From Actinoplanes couchii (GTDB lineage Bacteria; Actinomycetota; Actinomycetes; Mycobacteriales; Micromonosporaceae): a DNA stretch of 64,000 bases. The notes under the pieces are model-generated. The model saw nothing but the letters and a program-made list of their open reading frames with translations. It searched no databases and had not been told where the DNA came from. Where the stretch lies: contig NZ_BOMG01000097.1 in assembly GCF_016862075.1 (NCBI RefSeq), positions 62,001 through 126,000 on the forward strand, in the 5' to 3' direction. Below, one piece after another: positions 55,192-64,000 of this stretch. Made by a program: the position numbers and the translations under genes. The stretch's first letter is position 1; each line of letters begins with the position of its first letter.

Positions 55192-56007
55192 TTAGGGGAC
55201 GGTCCATTTCTGCGCGCCGGTGCCGTTGCAGGTCCACAGTTGGACGACGGTGAAGTCGGCCGAGGAGCCGCCGGTCAGGTCCAGGCACTTGTTGGCGTTC
55301 GGGTTCACCAGGTCGCGGGCGCCGCTGGCCACCCACTGCTGGGCGCCGGTGCCGTTGCACGTCCACAGCTGGATCCTCGTGCCGTCGGCCGTGCCCGAGT
55401 TGGCGACGTCCATGCACTTGCCGGCGGTGCGGATCGTGCCGTCGCCCGGCAGCGTCCACTGCTGGGTGGCATCGCCGGCACACGAGTACAGGTCGATGGC
55501 GGTGCCGTCGCCGGTGTTGCCGCCGGCTGCGCCGATGCACTTGCCGGCCAGGCCGGTGATCGGGCCGGTGCGCCCGCCACCGCTACCGCTGCCGGTGTTG
55601 ACGAACTTCCAGGTCACCGGGAGTACGCCGGGAGTGTTCGACGGATCGGTGGAGGCGAACTGTGCGAACGCCGCCTGGCTCAGGTCGATGTGGGTGGCGG
55701 CGCAGGACGGGCACTTGTCCTTCACCGGCACCGTGATCGTCCGGCCGTTGTAGGTGACCTCGACGCTGATGCCCTGGCAGATCGGGTCGAGGTTCGGGTT
55801 CGCCGTGGTCCACCAGGTGTACGAGACCGCGACGAGCATCTCGGTGGCGGCGTTGATCGGGGTGCCGCAGGACCCGTACCCGGCGTCGTTGTAGAAGGTG
55901 GTCTTGCCGTTCTGGATCTGGCCGATCGGGACGGCTGCCGACGCGGGACTCGACGGCAGCAGTACCGCGACCAGCATCGCCACGACGGCCAGGATGCGGG
56001 TGCCCAT
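55192..56007 (-). CDS. secreted RlpA/expansin-like protein with ricin-type lectin domain
   Basis: 271 residues from ATG 56007. A signal peptide (MGTRILAVVAMLVAVLLPSS, cut near ASA-AVP) leads into a double-psi barrel (GKTTFYNDAGYGSCGTPIN, AVSYTWWTTANPN, DKCPSCAATHIDLSQAAFA) as in expansin-like proteins, then a Gly/Ser linker and a beta-trefoil lectin domain with three QxW-type repeats. The lectin domain is almost the same as that of the chitinase upstream. The start overlaps the chitinase stop, so they are co-translated and probably attack the same polysaccharide. Confidence 0.88.
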   Translation of the reverse strand: MGTRILAVVAMLVAVLLPSSPASAAVPIGQIQNGKTTFYNDAGYGSCGTPINAATEMLVAVSYTWWTTANPNLDPICQGISVEVTYNGRTITVPVKDKCPSCAATHIDLSQAAFAQFASTDPSNTPGVLPVTWKFVNTGSGSGGGRTGPITGLAGKCIGAAGGNTGDGTAIDLYSCAGDATQQWTLPGDGTIRTAGKCMDVANSGTADGTRIQLWTCNGTGAQQWVASGARDLVNPNANKCLDLTGGSSADFTVVQLWTCNGTGAQKWTVP

Positions 56008-57116
56008 CAGCAGTAGAGGTTGCTGCCGGCCGCGACACCCAGGATCTGGGTGAATCGCAGGTACGCGTCGACCCGGCTCTGCACCTGGCCCGGGTTGCCC
56101 CCGTTGCATTCGATGCTGCCGTTGATGGTCCGGATGGTCTGCCCGAACCCGGCGCTGTTGACCATCGCGTTGTGGCCGGTCATGGTGCCCGCGCCGGTCG
56201 AGGTCATCCAGAACCAGAGGCCGGTCTTCCACGCCACCGCGGCGTCGTTCTGCACCGCCCACGGGTTGTTCAGCAGGTCGATGCCGAGCGCGTCACCGGC
56301 GGCCTTGTAGTTGTAGTTCCAGGACAGCTGGATCGGGCCGCGCCCGTAGTAGGCGGCCTGCCCGGCCGGGCACCCGAACGGCTGGTTCCAGTCGCAGTAG
56401 TGCGGGTAGTTGGCGGTGTTCTGCTCGACGATGTGGACGAGACCGCCGGTTTCGTGGCCGACGTTGGCCAGGAACGCCGCCGCCTCCTGCCGGCGCACCG
56501 TGTCACTGCCCGCGCCGGCGAACGCCGGGTACGCGCCGAGCGCGGTGACCAGGCCACTGTAGGTGTAGAAGCCGTTGCGGCCCGGGAACATCTGGTTGAA
56601 CTGGGCCTCGGTGACCACGAACCCGGACGGGGTGCCGCCGCCGGCGGCCGGCGCGGTCCACTTCTGCGCCCCGGTGCCGTTGCAGGTCCACAGCTGCACG
56701 ACGGTGAAGTCCGCCGACGAGCCGCCGGTCAGGTCGAGGCACTTGTTGGCGTTCGGGTTCACCAGGTCGCGGGCGGCGCTGAACACCCATTGCTGGGCGA
56801 CGCTGCCGTTGCAGTCCCACAGCTGGATCTTCGTGCCGTCGGCGGTGCCGGCGTTGGAGACGTCGAGGCATCTTCCGGCGGTACGGATCGTGCCGTCACC
56901 GGGGCGGCTCCACTGCTGGGTGGCGTCGCCGACACACGAGTACAGGTCGATCGCGGTGCCGTTGCCGGTGTTGCCCCCGGCCGCGCCGATGCACTTGCCG
57001 GCCAGGCCGGTGATCTGCCCGGTGGCCGCGGACGCGGGCGCGCCGCCGAAACCGAGGATGCCGACGGCGGTGACCAGGCTGAGGAGAACGGCGAGCAGGG
57101 GTCTACGAGTGCTCAT
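56007..57116 (-). CDS. secreted GH19 chitinase with N-terminal ricin-type lectin domain
   Basis: 369 residues. After a signal peptide (RRPLLAVLLSLVTAVGILGF, cut near ASA) comes a lectin domain of about 125 residues (DLVNPNANKCLDLTGGSSAD shared with the next gene), a Gly linker, and a family 19 catalytic domain: ANVGHETGGLVHI holds the acid Glu, YYGRGPIQLSWNYNY the substrate groove. It hydrolyses chitin outside the cell. The order lectin-catalytic is typical of actinobacterial chitinases. The promoter region (57117-57276) has repeated TACATC words but no known site that I can name. Confidence 0.93.
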   Translation of the reverse strand: MSTRRPLLAVLLSLVTAVGILGFGGAPASAATGQITGLAGKCIGAAGGNTGNGTAIDLYSCVGDATQQWSRPGDGTIRTAGRCLDVSNAGTADGTKIQLWDCNGSVAQQWVFSAARDLVNPNANKCLDLTGGSSADFTVVQLWTCNGTGAQKWTAPAAGGGTPSGFVVTEAQFNQMFPGRNGFYTYSGLVTALGAYPAFAGAGSDTVRRQEAAAFLANVGHETGGLVHIVEQNTANYPHYCDWNQPFGCPAGQAAYYGRGPIQLSWNYNYKAAGDALGIDLLNNPWAVQNDAAVAWKTGLWFWMTSTGAGTMTGHNAMVNSAGFGQTIRTINGSIECNGGNPGQVQSRVDAYLRFTQILGVAAGSNLYC

Positions 57117-57276
57117 ACAAGGAAGTCCGTCCTTGTCGAAATCTGCCAGGGGCCGCGCGCGCTACATCTATGCAACACCGCCGTACATCGACGTGTAAAG
57201 ATATGTAAGGTTTCTTGTTTTTAGGTGGGCGAGATCCACCTGGTCGCCGCTCATCGAGGATGGATAATCTCGGGCG

Positions 57277-60118
57277 GTGACCGCACGGACACGCTACGAC
57301 CGTGACATCGCGGACCTTCGCGGCCCCGCCGCGCGGGGCAGTGTCAACGCGATGCTCGACCTGGCCGCCCTGCTGCGCGAACGGTTCCTGCACACGGGAA
57401 CCGCCGCCGACCTCGTGGACGCGCACGGCATCCTGGCCGGCGCCGCCGACCGGCTGCCCCGCGAGCACCCGGCGCGGGCCGTGGTGCTCAACAACCTGGC
57501 GCCGATCCTGCGCGACCGCTACCAGCTGACCGGCGATCCCGGGTTCCTGCGCGGCGCCCTGTCGTGCAGCCCGCCGCCCGGGCCCGGGGATCCGTACCAG
57601 TACGCGCTGAACCGGTCGGAGACTCTGCGCCTGATCGCCGAACGCGACCGTGATCCGGCAGCCCTGGCCGAAGCCGAGGCGCTGCAGCGGACCGCCCTGA
57701 CCCGGATACCGGACGGCACCGACGTGCGGGAGAGCCTCGGCGAGCTGCTGCGCCTGCGCTACCACCTCACCGGCGACCCGGCCGCACTCACCGAGGCCGG
57801 CGAACTGCTGCGGCGATGCGTGCAGGACACACCCACCGACCATCCGCGGTACGCCGACCGGCTCGCGGCGCTCGGCAACACCCTGCAGCTGACCGCGTTG
57901 CACACCGGCGACGAACCGACCCGGGAGACCGCGATCCGGTACCTGCGCCACGCCCTGGAACTGACCCCGGAGCCGATGCAGGGCCGGGCGTTCCGGATGA
58001 CCGACCTGGGGACCGCGCTGTGCGACCGGGGCCGGCACACCGACGACCTGACCGCCCTGCGCGACGGCGTCGCCCTGCTACGGGCCGCCCTGGACGAGAC
58101 ACCACCGGACGACGGTTCGTGGGGCAACCGCGCGCAGAACTTCATGAACGTCGCTCTGACCCTGGTCGAGCGCACCGGCGAGACCGCCGTCCTCGACGAG
58201 GCGATCACCTTCGGCGACCGGGCCCGCACCACAGGTGCCTGGGCGACCACCGTCGACCTGCTGCTCGCCGGGCTGCTGCGGCGCCGGTTCGTCCTCACCG
58301 GGCGGCTCGGCGACCTCACCGAGGCCCTGACCGTCCTGGACCGAGCCGCCGGCCGCGTGCCCTACGGCGACACCGACCACGTCGCCCTGCTCGGCAATCA
58401 GGGTCAACTACGGCTTGCCCGGTACGAGGCCGCCGGTGACCAGGGCGACCTGCGCCAGGCAGTGGTGGCCCTGGGATCCGCGGTCCGCGCGAGCCGGCCC
58501 GGTGAGCCGATGCGCGCCGACTGCCTGAACGCGTACGCCGACGCCCTCACCCTGCAGGCCCGCGCCACCGGCGACCCGGCCGTGCTGCGCTCCGCCGCCC
58601 GCGCCTACCGTGAGGCCGCCGGCACGCCGGGGCTGCGCCCGATGACCCGGGTCCTGGCCGCCCGGGCCTGGGGGCGCGCCGCCGCCGACACCGGGCAGTG
58701 GGCCGGCGCCCACGAGGGATACACCCTCGCCGTACGGCTGCTGCCCCTGGCCGTGTCCCGCCGGCTGACCCGCGGCGACCAGGAATACGGCCTCGGCCGG
58801 CTCGACGGCCTCGGCGCCGACGCCGCCGCGTGCGCGCTGCAGGCCGGCCACCCGGAAGCCGCCCTGCAGGCACTCGAGATGACCCGCGGGGTGCTGCTGA
58901 GCCACGCCACCCAGGGCCACGACGACCTGGCCCGGGCCGGCCGCCGAGATCGCCGGGCTGCTCGACCGGCTCCGCTCCGAAGGCCCGCTCACCGGCCCCG
59001 CCACCGACGACCGTCACGACCTGGACCTGCGGTTACGCGGATGCCTGGACGCCGCGCGGGCCCTGCCCGGCTGGGCCGGGCTGCTCGGCCCACCAGACCC
59101 GGCAGACCTGTACGCGTGCGCTGCCGACGGCCCGATCGTCCTGATCAACGCCACCGAGCACCGCAGTGACGCCCTGATCGTGCAGCCCGGCGGTGTCGCG
59201 GTGGTACCGCTGCCCGGCCTGACCCGGCAGGCCGTCGAGGACCAGTCGGTGGCGCTGGCCGCCGCGGTCGACCGGGCCGCCGACCGCGGCGCGGGCGACC
59301 GCGACGCCCAGCAGGCGGTGGCCGGAGTCCTCCGCTGGCTGGGCGCCACCGTCGTCGACCCGGTCCTGGACCACCTCGGCGTGCCCGCCGGGCATCCGTC
59401 CCCGCCGCGCGTCTGGTGGTCACCGGTCGGGGCCCTGGCTCTGCTGCCGGTACACGCGGCGGCCGCCGGGCGGGTCGTCTCGTCGTACACCCCGACACTG
59501 CGGGCGCTGCGCCGTGCCCGGGCCCGGCCGGCGGCGCCGGGGCCCACCCTGGTGGTGGCGATGGCCGAGACACCCGGTGCGACGCCGCTGCCGCAGGCCG
59601 GGCGGGAGGCCGCGGCCGTCGCCGACCTGACCGGGGCGACCGTGCTGCGCGAGGCCGGAGCCACGGCCGGGGCCGTCCGTGCGGCGCTGCCGCGGCATCC
59701 GGGTGTGCACTTCGCCTGCCACGCGGTCGCGGACCCGGCGGACCCGTCGGCAGGGCGGTTGCTGTTGCACGACCACCGGGAGCAGGCGTTGACCGTACGG
59801 GAAATCGCCGATCTTGATCTTGATCTGGCCCGTCTCGCCGTGCTCTCCGCCTGTGAGACGTCGCGCACCACCGCGCACCTGCCGGACGAGGCGCTGCACC
59901 TGGCGTCGTCGTTCCAGCTGGCCGGCTATCCCGAGGTGGTCGGCACGCTGTGGCCGGTCAACGACCGGATCGCCCGGGCCGTCGCCGTCGACCTGTACCG
60001 CGGCCTGCAAGCGGGCTCGGGAGCGGCCGAAGCACTGCACGCCGCCACCGAACGATGCCGCGCCACCTATCCGGACACCCCCACCCTCTGGGCGGCATAC
60101 GTGCACAGCGGTCGATGA
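57277..60118 (+). CDS. TPR-CHAT protease-like protein, read in two frames
   Basis: The first frame (57277 to about 58935) encodes some 550 residues of TPR-like helices (TGDPAALTEAGELLRRCVQD, AIRYLRHALELTPEP, ALQALEMTRGVLLSHATQGH). The coding character then moves to the next frame: AAEIAGLLDRLRSEGPLTGP, and a CHAT domain with the catalytic pair His in VHFACHAVADP and Cys in LAVLSACETSRT, ending at 60118. One extra base in the G/C run 58930-58942 would explain it: a sequencing error, a broken gene or a programmed shift. Joined it is about 947 residues. CHAT proteins are caspase-like peptidases used in signalling and phage defence. Confidence 0.8.
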
Positions 60119-60157
60119 CAGCCCCCTGATCTTGGTGAATGTCTGCCATGGTGGGTC

Positions 60158-61279
60158 ATGAGGTTCTTCCGGCGCCGACCCGAACCCGACCCTCCACAGC
60201 CCGCCCCACCCGAACCCACTCTGGAGATCGCCGACCACCCCGAAGGCATCGGCGTCACCGTCGACGACAGCGGCCACGTCCCCCGTGTCACCGTCACCCT
60301 GTCGCCGAAGATCGCCGTCGGCGCCCTGCTCGGCACCACCATGGAAGAAAAAGGCCAGAACCACCCCGAGACCCTCGAACTCGCCCATCGGTACGCGGTG
60401 ATCCTCGCCGCCGAGCCCGCCGACCGCGAACAGGGCATCGAGCTCCTGGAATGGCTGGCCGACGCCACCGGCGACAACCCGCTCGTGCTCAACGACCTCA
60501 GCCGGGTCCTGCAGGAAGCCGGCTACCTGGCCCGGGCCGAGGACGTGTACCGCCGGGCCCTGTCGCAATGGGAGAACCAGCGCGGCCAGGACGACGAGAA
60601 CACCCTGAGCGCCGCGAACAACCTGGCCATCGTCCTGATCGGCCTGGACCGGCACGCCGAGGCCGAAGGCCTGCTGCGGGACACCGTCGCGCGCCGCGCC
60701 CGCACCCTCGACCCCGCCCACCCCGACACGGTCAGCAGCCGCAACACTCTGGCCGGCGCACTGCGCGACGGCCCCGCCCAGCTGGCCGAGGCGGAAGGCA
60801 TGTACCGCGCGATCATCGCCGACCTCACCACCCACGGCGGCCCGCCCGAGCTGGGCCACGCCGCCCGGCACAACCTCGCCGGCGTCCTGTTCCACCAGGG
60901 CAGACTCGGCCCGGCCGAGAAGGCGTTCCGGGAACTGCTCGCCGAACGCCTGCGCACCCTGGGCGCCGACCATCCCGACGTGCTGACCACCCGCAACAAC
61001 ATCGCTGCCGTCCTCAGCGCCCGCGGCAAGGTCGCCGAAGCCGAACAACAGACCGCCGAGGTACTACAGGTCCGCCGCCGGGTCCTCGGCAGGCACCACC
61101 CGGAAACCCTGGACAGCCAGGTCAACCTGGCCGCCATCAAAGCCAACCAGGGCCGCGTCGCCGAGGCCCTGCCGCTGCTCGACGACGCCATCACCGGCAT
61201 GCGCGCCACCCACGGCCCACAACACCCGACGGTCCGCGAACTCGAGCAGATCCGAGCCCAACTCCGCCGCGGCGGCTAG
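60158..61279 (+). CDS. tetratricopeptide-repeat protein downstream of CHAT
   Basis: 373 residues. A basic start (MRFFRRRPEPDPP) and a beta-like part precede seven or more TPR units of the NB-ARC/kinesin-light-chain type (NTLSAANNLAIVLIGLDRHA, AEGLLRDTVARRARTLDPAH, VLTTRNNIAAVLSARGKVAE, AEQQTAEVLQVRRRVLGRHH). No enzyme domain is present. It starts 39 bases after the CHAT gene on the same strand and may be its partner. Confidence 0.85.
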   Translation: MRFFRRRPEPDPPQPAPPEPTLEIADHPEGIGVTVDDSGHVPRVTVTLSPKIAVGALLGTTMEEKGQNHPETLELAHRYAVILAAEPADREQGIELLEWLADATGDNPLVLNDLSRVLQEAGYLARAEDVYRRALSQWENQRGQDDENTLSAANNLAIVLIGLDRHAEAEGLLRDTVARRARTLDPAHPDTVSSRNTLAGALRDGPAQLAEAEGMYRAIIADLTTHGGPPELGHAARHNLAGVLFHQGRLGPAEKAFRELLAERLRTLGADHPDVLTTRNNIAAVLSARGKVAEAEQQTAEVLQVRRRVLGRHHPETLDSQVNLAAIKANQGRVAEALPLLDDAITGMRATHGPQHPTVRELEQIRAQLRRGG

Positions 61280-61326
61280 GCGGCCGGGATGGGTGGAGAG
61301 ATCGGCTGATCTGGTCGGTGGGTTGA

Positions 61327-61405
61327 CCTGCTGTGGCTGGCGTCCGCCGCGTCGTTCCTGACCGGACCGATTCTCGGCACCGCGTTCGGCGCTGCGGCGA
61401 CCGCC
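61327..61405 (+). pseudogene. possible remnant of an SDR C-terminus
   Basis: One frame reads LLWLASAASFLTGPILGTA, which resembles the LxLASDxASFxTGxxLxVDGG end of classical SDR proteins without its last Asp and Gly pair. No start codon or further domain is present; it lies between the TPR and TetR stops. Confidence 0.35.
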
Positions 61406-61406
61406 A

Positions 61407-62051
61407 TCATTGCTGCCGTTCCTCCCGCACATCCCCTGCGCCCGTACGGACCAGTGAGTCCAGATGGCGGCGGATCACCTCGCGCTGAAGCTCCGGCGGG
61501 AACCGCTGCGGGAACAACACGGCCTGCATGCCCAGACCGTCGAGCAGGGCCCGTAACCGGATGCCCTCCACCTCCACGTCGAGGTCCGCCGGTAGACCGC
61601 CGGCCGCCTGGGCGCCCCGCACCGTGCGGATCACCAGATCCTGCAGGATCTGGTGGGTCTCGTTCGCCTGAGCCAGCAGCGCGGGTCGCGTGCGGGCTGC
61701 CATGGCGAACTCGTGCCAGAGCACCAGCTCGTCGTGACGTGCCGCGTCCAGCGGCAGGAACTCCGCGAGCAGATCCTCGGTGTGCCGGCGCCGGTCGGCC
61801 CGGGCCTCGCCGAGAATCGTCTCGGCGTGTGCCCAGACCCGCTCGCTGACGCGCCGCCCCAGTTCCTGCAACGCGAAGATCAAGAGTTCGTCGTGCCCGG
61901 TGAAGTAGTGCCGGATCGACCCGATCGCCAGGCCCGCTTCCTCGGCGACGTTGCGCAGCGAGGCCGCCTCCAGGCCGTTACGGGTGACGACGACGTGGAC
62001 GGCATCGGCCACCATGCGGCGCCGCTCCTGCGGGTCGACGATTTTTGGCAT
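61407..62051 (-). CDS. TetR family transcriptional regulator
   Basis: 214 residues from ATG 62051. The helix-turn-helix is RRMVADAVHVVVTRNGLEAA to AIGSIRHYFTGHDELLIFAL, and the ligand domain is of the TetR_C_6/BetI type (HDELVLWHEFAMAARTRPAL, GIRLRALLDGLGMQAVLFPQ). An inverted repeat lies eight bases before the start. It is divergent from the membrane protein at 62117, which may be its target. The frame reaches 62096 but would cross that repeat. Confidence 0.88.
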   Translation of the reverse strand: MPKIVDPQERRRMVADAVHVVVTRNGLEAASLRNVAEEAGLAIGSIRHYFTGHDELLIFALQELGRRVSERVWAHAETILGEARADRRRHTEDLLAEFLPLDAARHDELVLWHEFAMAARTRPALLAQANETHQILQDLVIRTVRGAQAAGGLPADLDVEVEGIRLRALLDGLGMQAVLFPQRFPPELQREVIRRHLDSLVRTGAGDVREERQQ

Positions 62052-62058
62052 GCGACTT

Positions 62059-62080
62059 TTATAGCACGTACATGCCATAA
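62059..62080. promoter_or_regulatory. palindromic operator between TetR and membrane-protein genes
   Basis: TTATAGCA (62059-62066) and TGCCATAA (62073-62080) are inverted repeats with one mismatch, six bases apart, in an AT-rich gap between divergent starts. Confidence 0.6.
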
Positions 62081-62116
62081 TATTTAGCACACCCATGCGA
62101 AATAGGGAGTGTGACA

Positions 62117-62590
62117 GTGAACGGTTGGACCCTGGCGGCGGTCGTCACGATCGTCCTGATCGCCGTCGTGCTCAAGCGGCTGATCGGCGAGCCCCTCAAC
62201 TGGCGAGATCTGTGGGCGGCGCCGGTCATCCTGACCGGCATCGGCCTGTACACGCTGCACCGGACCGCCGGCCTGCATGCCAGCGACTACGCCTGGCTGA
62301 CGGGCGGCTCCGCACTGGGCCTCACCCTCGGATACCTTCGTGGTTCGTTCGTCGAGGTCTACGAGAAGCGCGGATATCTCTGGCAGCGCTACCGTGGCCG
62401 AACCTTCGCGGCCGTCGTCGGCACGTTGCTGGCAATGTTCGGCTACGCACTGCTGGCCGACAGGTTCGGCATGCAGCCGACGGCGCGCCCCGTCCAACTC
62501 TCGATAGGAATCAGCTTCATCGGCGAAGCGATGGCCGTCACCCGACGGGGCCTGTCTCTCGGAACGCCGTTCGCACCGACACGCAGATGA
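62117..62590 (+). CDS. small multi-pass membrane protein
   Basis: 157 residues from GTG 62117, seven bases after AGGGAG (GTG 62111 also possible). Four membrane helices (TLAAVVTIVLIAVVLKRL, PVILTGIGLYTLHRTAGL, WLTGGSALGLTLGYLRGS, TFAAVVGTLLAMFGYALLA) and a central charged loop (EVYEKRGYLWQRYRGRT) resemble DUF1453-like proteins. It is probably under control of the divergent TetR. Role unknown. Confidence 0.75.
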   Translation: MNGWTLAAVVTIVLIAVVLKRLIGEPLNWRDLWAAPVILTGIGLYTLHRTAGLHASDYAWLTGGSALGLTLGYLRGSFVEVYEKRGYLWQRYRGRTFAAVVGTLLAMFGYALLADRFGMQPTARPVQLSIGISFIGEAMAVTRRGLSLGTPFAPTRR

Positions 62591-62614
62591 CCGTGGTGGG
62601 GCCACGCACCTTCC

Positions 62615-63319
62615 TCAACGGCCGAGCACGGCGCCGTCGTCGAGGCCGATGATCTGTCCGGTCAGGTAGCCGGCGTCGGGTGAGGCGATGCAGCGGACGG
62701 CTGCTGCCACGTCGGCAGGTGTTCCGGCCCGGCCGACCAGGGTGTCGGCCACCTTCGTGGCGACGAAGTCCGTGGTGTCCTGCACGTAGCCGGGGGCAGG
62801 GACATTGACGGTGATGCCGTCCCCGCCCAACTGGCGGGCCAGGCCCAGAGCCCAGCCGTGCACGGCCGCTTTCGCCGCGGCGTAGGAGCCGGCGGAATGC
62901 TTCCCGGCACCGCCCCGTTGCGCCGCAGCGGAGCTGATCATGATGAGCCGGCCGCCGGGCCGGCTCAACAGCGGCAGCACCGCGGTGAGCAGATTGGTGT
63001 CGAGGTCCCGCTGCCACGACCGGGCGAGCGCTTCGAGGCTGTCGTCCGCCGGCGGGGTGATGATCGCACCCGCGTCGTTGACCAGCACGTTGACAGAACC
63101 CAGCCGGCCGATGGTCGCGGCGGCGCCACGAACCTGCGCCGGATCGGTCAGGTCCGCGCCGATCGGAATCACGTGGTCCGTTCCGGTGGCTTCGTTGATC
63201 TCGGCACGCGCCCGATCCAGCAACTCCTCCCGCCGGCCGATGATCACCACGTGGCCGCCCTGCCCGGCGAACATGCGGGCGATCTGCTTACCGATGCCGG
63301 TTCCGCCACCCGACACCAC
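62615..63319 (-). CDS. short-chain dehydrogenase/reductase
   Basis: About 234 residues if started at GTG 63319. The Rossmann motif is SGGGTGIGKQIARMFAGQG, then VLVNDAGAI (NNAG site, one N changed to D), ISSAAAQRGGAG (Ser) and YAAAKAAVHGWALGLA (Tyr, Lys). An open frame reaches TTG 63418, but it crosses the promoter-like repeats at 63365-63394, so the shorter start is preferred. Substrate unknown. Confidence 0.88.
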   Translation of the reverse strand: MVSGGGTGIGKQIARMFAGQGGHVVIIGRREELLDRARAEINEATGTDHVIPIGADLTDPAQVRGAAATIGRLGSVNVLVNDAGAIITPPADDSLEALARSWQRDLDTNLLTAVLPLLSRPGGRLIMISSAAAQRGGAGKHSAGSYAAAKAAVHGWALGLARQLGGDGITVNVPAPGYVQDTTDFVATKVADTLVGRAGTPADVAAAVRCIASPDAGYLTGQIIGLDDGAVLGR

Positions 63320-63364
63320 AGCAAGCCAGATCCCTAACCGCGGGCCGCCAAGCTCAATAATTAT

Positions 63365-63394
63365 TGGATTACTGTTACTGGCAATCCAGTAATC
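63365..63394. promoter_or_regulatory. two overlapping inverted repeats upstream of the SDR gene
   Basis: GATTACTG (63367-63374) with CAGTAATC (63387-63394), and TGGATT (63365-63370) with AATCCA (63383-63388), are both perfect. They lie in AT-rich DNA 46-75 bases before the SDR start, as a repressor site would. Confidence 0.55.
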
Positions 63395-63455
63395 GACCCA
63401 GAGTCGAGAAACGGGCAAATCGGACGTACATCATAATGTCAGTTCTGTTGCATTC

Positions 63456-63743
63456 CTATATGCCTGTAGGATTTCTGGCTGAGGAGGCGCTGTCCTGGCT
63501 CCGCCTACGTTGTTGAACGACACGGAGATGCCACCGAAAACGAGAATGGTTGCCGTAGTCGTGAGTCAATCCATCGCTCGCAGCCTCCGCACCGTCATCC
63601 GAAACGTGCCTGACCGAGACGAGTGAAACCTCAGGAGGATCGTTCTGGTGGAACCGGATCAAGATCCGCTGCTCAAGCGATGGGACCGCGCACACGGCTC
63701 CGGTGCTGGCCGCGGGTGCCCGGACGACGTAACTCGGTGCCAA
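63456..63743 (-). CDS. doubtful hypothetical reading frame
   Basis: 95 codons from TTG 63743 with a partly protein-like middle (SLEQRILIRFHQNDPPEVSL, VSVRHVSDDGAEA). No ribosome binding site or family is recognised. It may be a decayed gene next to the transposase remnant. The rest of 63400-63800 shows nothing else. Confidence 0.25.
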   Translation of the reverse strand: MAPSYVVRAPAASTGAVCAVPSLEQRILIRFHQNDPPEVSLVSVRHVSDDGAEAASDGLTHDYGNHSRFRWHLRVVQQRRRSQDSASSARNPTGI

Positions 63744-63807
63744 CGGAGACCATGCAACCCGCGGTCGTGATCCCGAGTGCCGACGACCGCACCATCTGCC
63801 GTCGGCA

Positions 63808-64000
63808 CCGCTGCTGGATCGGCCCCCGCAGGTGCGCCGGCAGGCGGCGCACCTGTTCGCAGCGGGTGTTCCCGCTCCGCGGGTCGCGCGGATCCTGGAG
63901 GTGTCGGCCTACCACAGTGGCTGCGGGCGTGGACGGCCGGTGGGACCGCGGCTCTGGCCTCGCGAGGGGCTCCGGGACCGGATCCCCGCCTGTCGGACAG
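63808..64000 (+). pseudogene. IS630-type transposase remnant, frameshifted, cut by window end
   Basis: LLDRPPQVRRQAAHLFAAG and VPAPRVARILEVSAY form the first helix-turn-helix of IS630-like transposases. The protein then shifts frame and continues QWLRAWTAGGTAALASRGAP and GPDPRLSD, the usual next words. A start codon is not evident and the DDE domain lies beyond the window. The shift shows a dead copy. Confidence 0.7.

Noticed and set aside
57117..57276. Known chitin or N-acetylglucosamine regulator sites (DasR-like) before the chitinase gene
   Set aside because: The expected ACTGGTCTAGACC-type word is not present; only loose TACATC repeats are.

Overview
The window is high-GC actinobacterial DNA. 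GTG and TTG starts, 1-4 base stop/start overlaps, a WhiG/FliA-type sigma factor, an OhrR/Ohr pair, several TetR regulators, GH19 chitinase with lectin domains and a MoxR/DUF58/DUF4129/DUF4350/SpoIIM/RDD cluster suggest a filamentous, Actinoplanes-like member of the Micromonosporaceae. The lineage call is inference. No rRNA, tRNA or CRISPR array was seen.

Layout. 0-7.6 kb: acyltransferase (cut by the window start), small enzymes, and a guanidinium exporter gene preceded by what reads as a guanidine-III riboswitch. 7.5-10 kb: a XerC/D-sized tyrosine recombinase whose start codon lies in a perfectly symmetric 11-6-11 Xer-type site, then about 1.4 kb with no convincing gene that holds a second 28-base site very like a chromosomal dif. 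Strand composition switches here from C-rich to G-rich on the plus strand. 10-21 kb: WD40 protein, methyltransferases, GrpB, DUF998, a patch of dead genes at 14 kb, a NmrA/TetR pair, Ohr/OhrR and a sigma factor whose ribosome binding site is in a hairpin. 21-29.5 kb: Clp-N/HTH regulator with a nested palindromic operator, a YtrA-type GntR/ABC operon, a large LuxR-type ATPase regulator and a beta-helix membrane protein. 29.5-32.1 kb: a TnpB-type element inserted in a gene whose two halves lie on either side, so the empty site can be rebuilt. 32-41.6 kb: barstar-like protein, LRR protein, F420-type oxidoreductase and the MoxR cluster. 41.5-45.2 kb: NhaA with a structured leader, an MFS exporter with a palindromic operator, and a TetR. 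45.2-47.6 kb: two copies of a small-protein/PIN-like pair carried on a segmental duplication. 47.6-57.1 kb: hydrolase with a Cys-Cys leader peptide, DUF808, TauE, SDR/TetR, SPFH-like lipoprotein, a DUF262/DUF1524 (GmrSD-like) protein, and a chitinase plus RlpA-like lectin protein. 57.2-61.3 kb: TPR-CHAT protease-like protein read in two frames, then a TPR protein. 61.3-64 kb: TetR, SDR and transposase remnants.

The strongest points for follow-up are the two Xer-type sites beside a recombinase, the rebuilt insertion site of the TnpB element (which predicts its guide and target-adjacent motif), the duplicated PIN-like modules, the riboswitch on the guanidinium exporter, and RNA leaders ahead of the sigma factor, NhaA and hydrolase genes. 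All calls come from reading the sequence; no database search was run.
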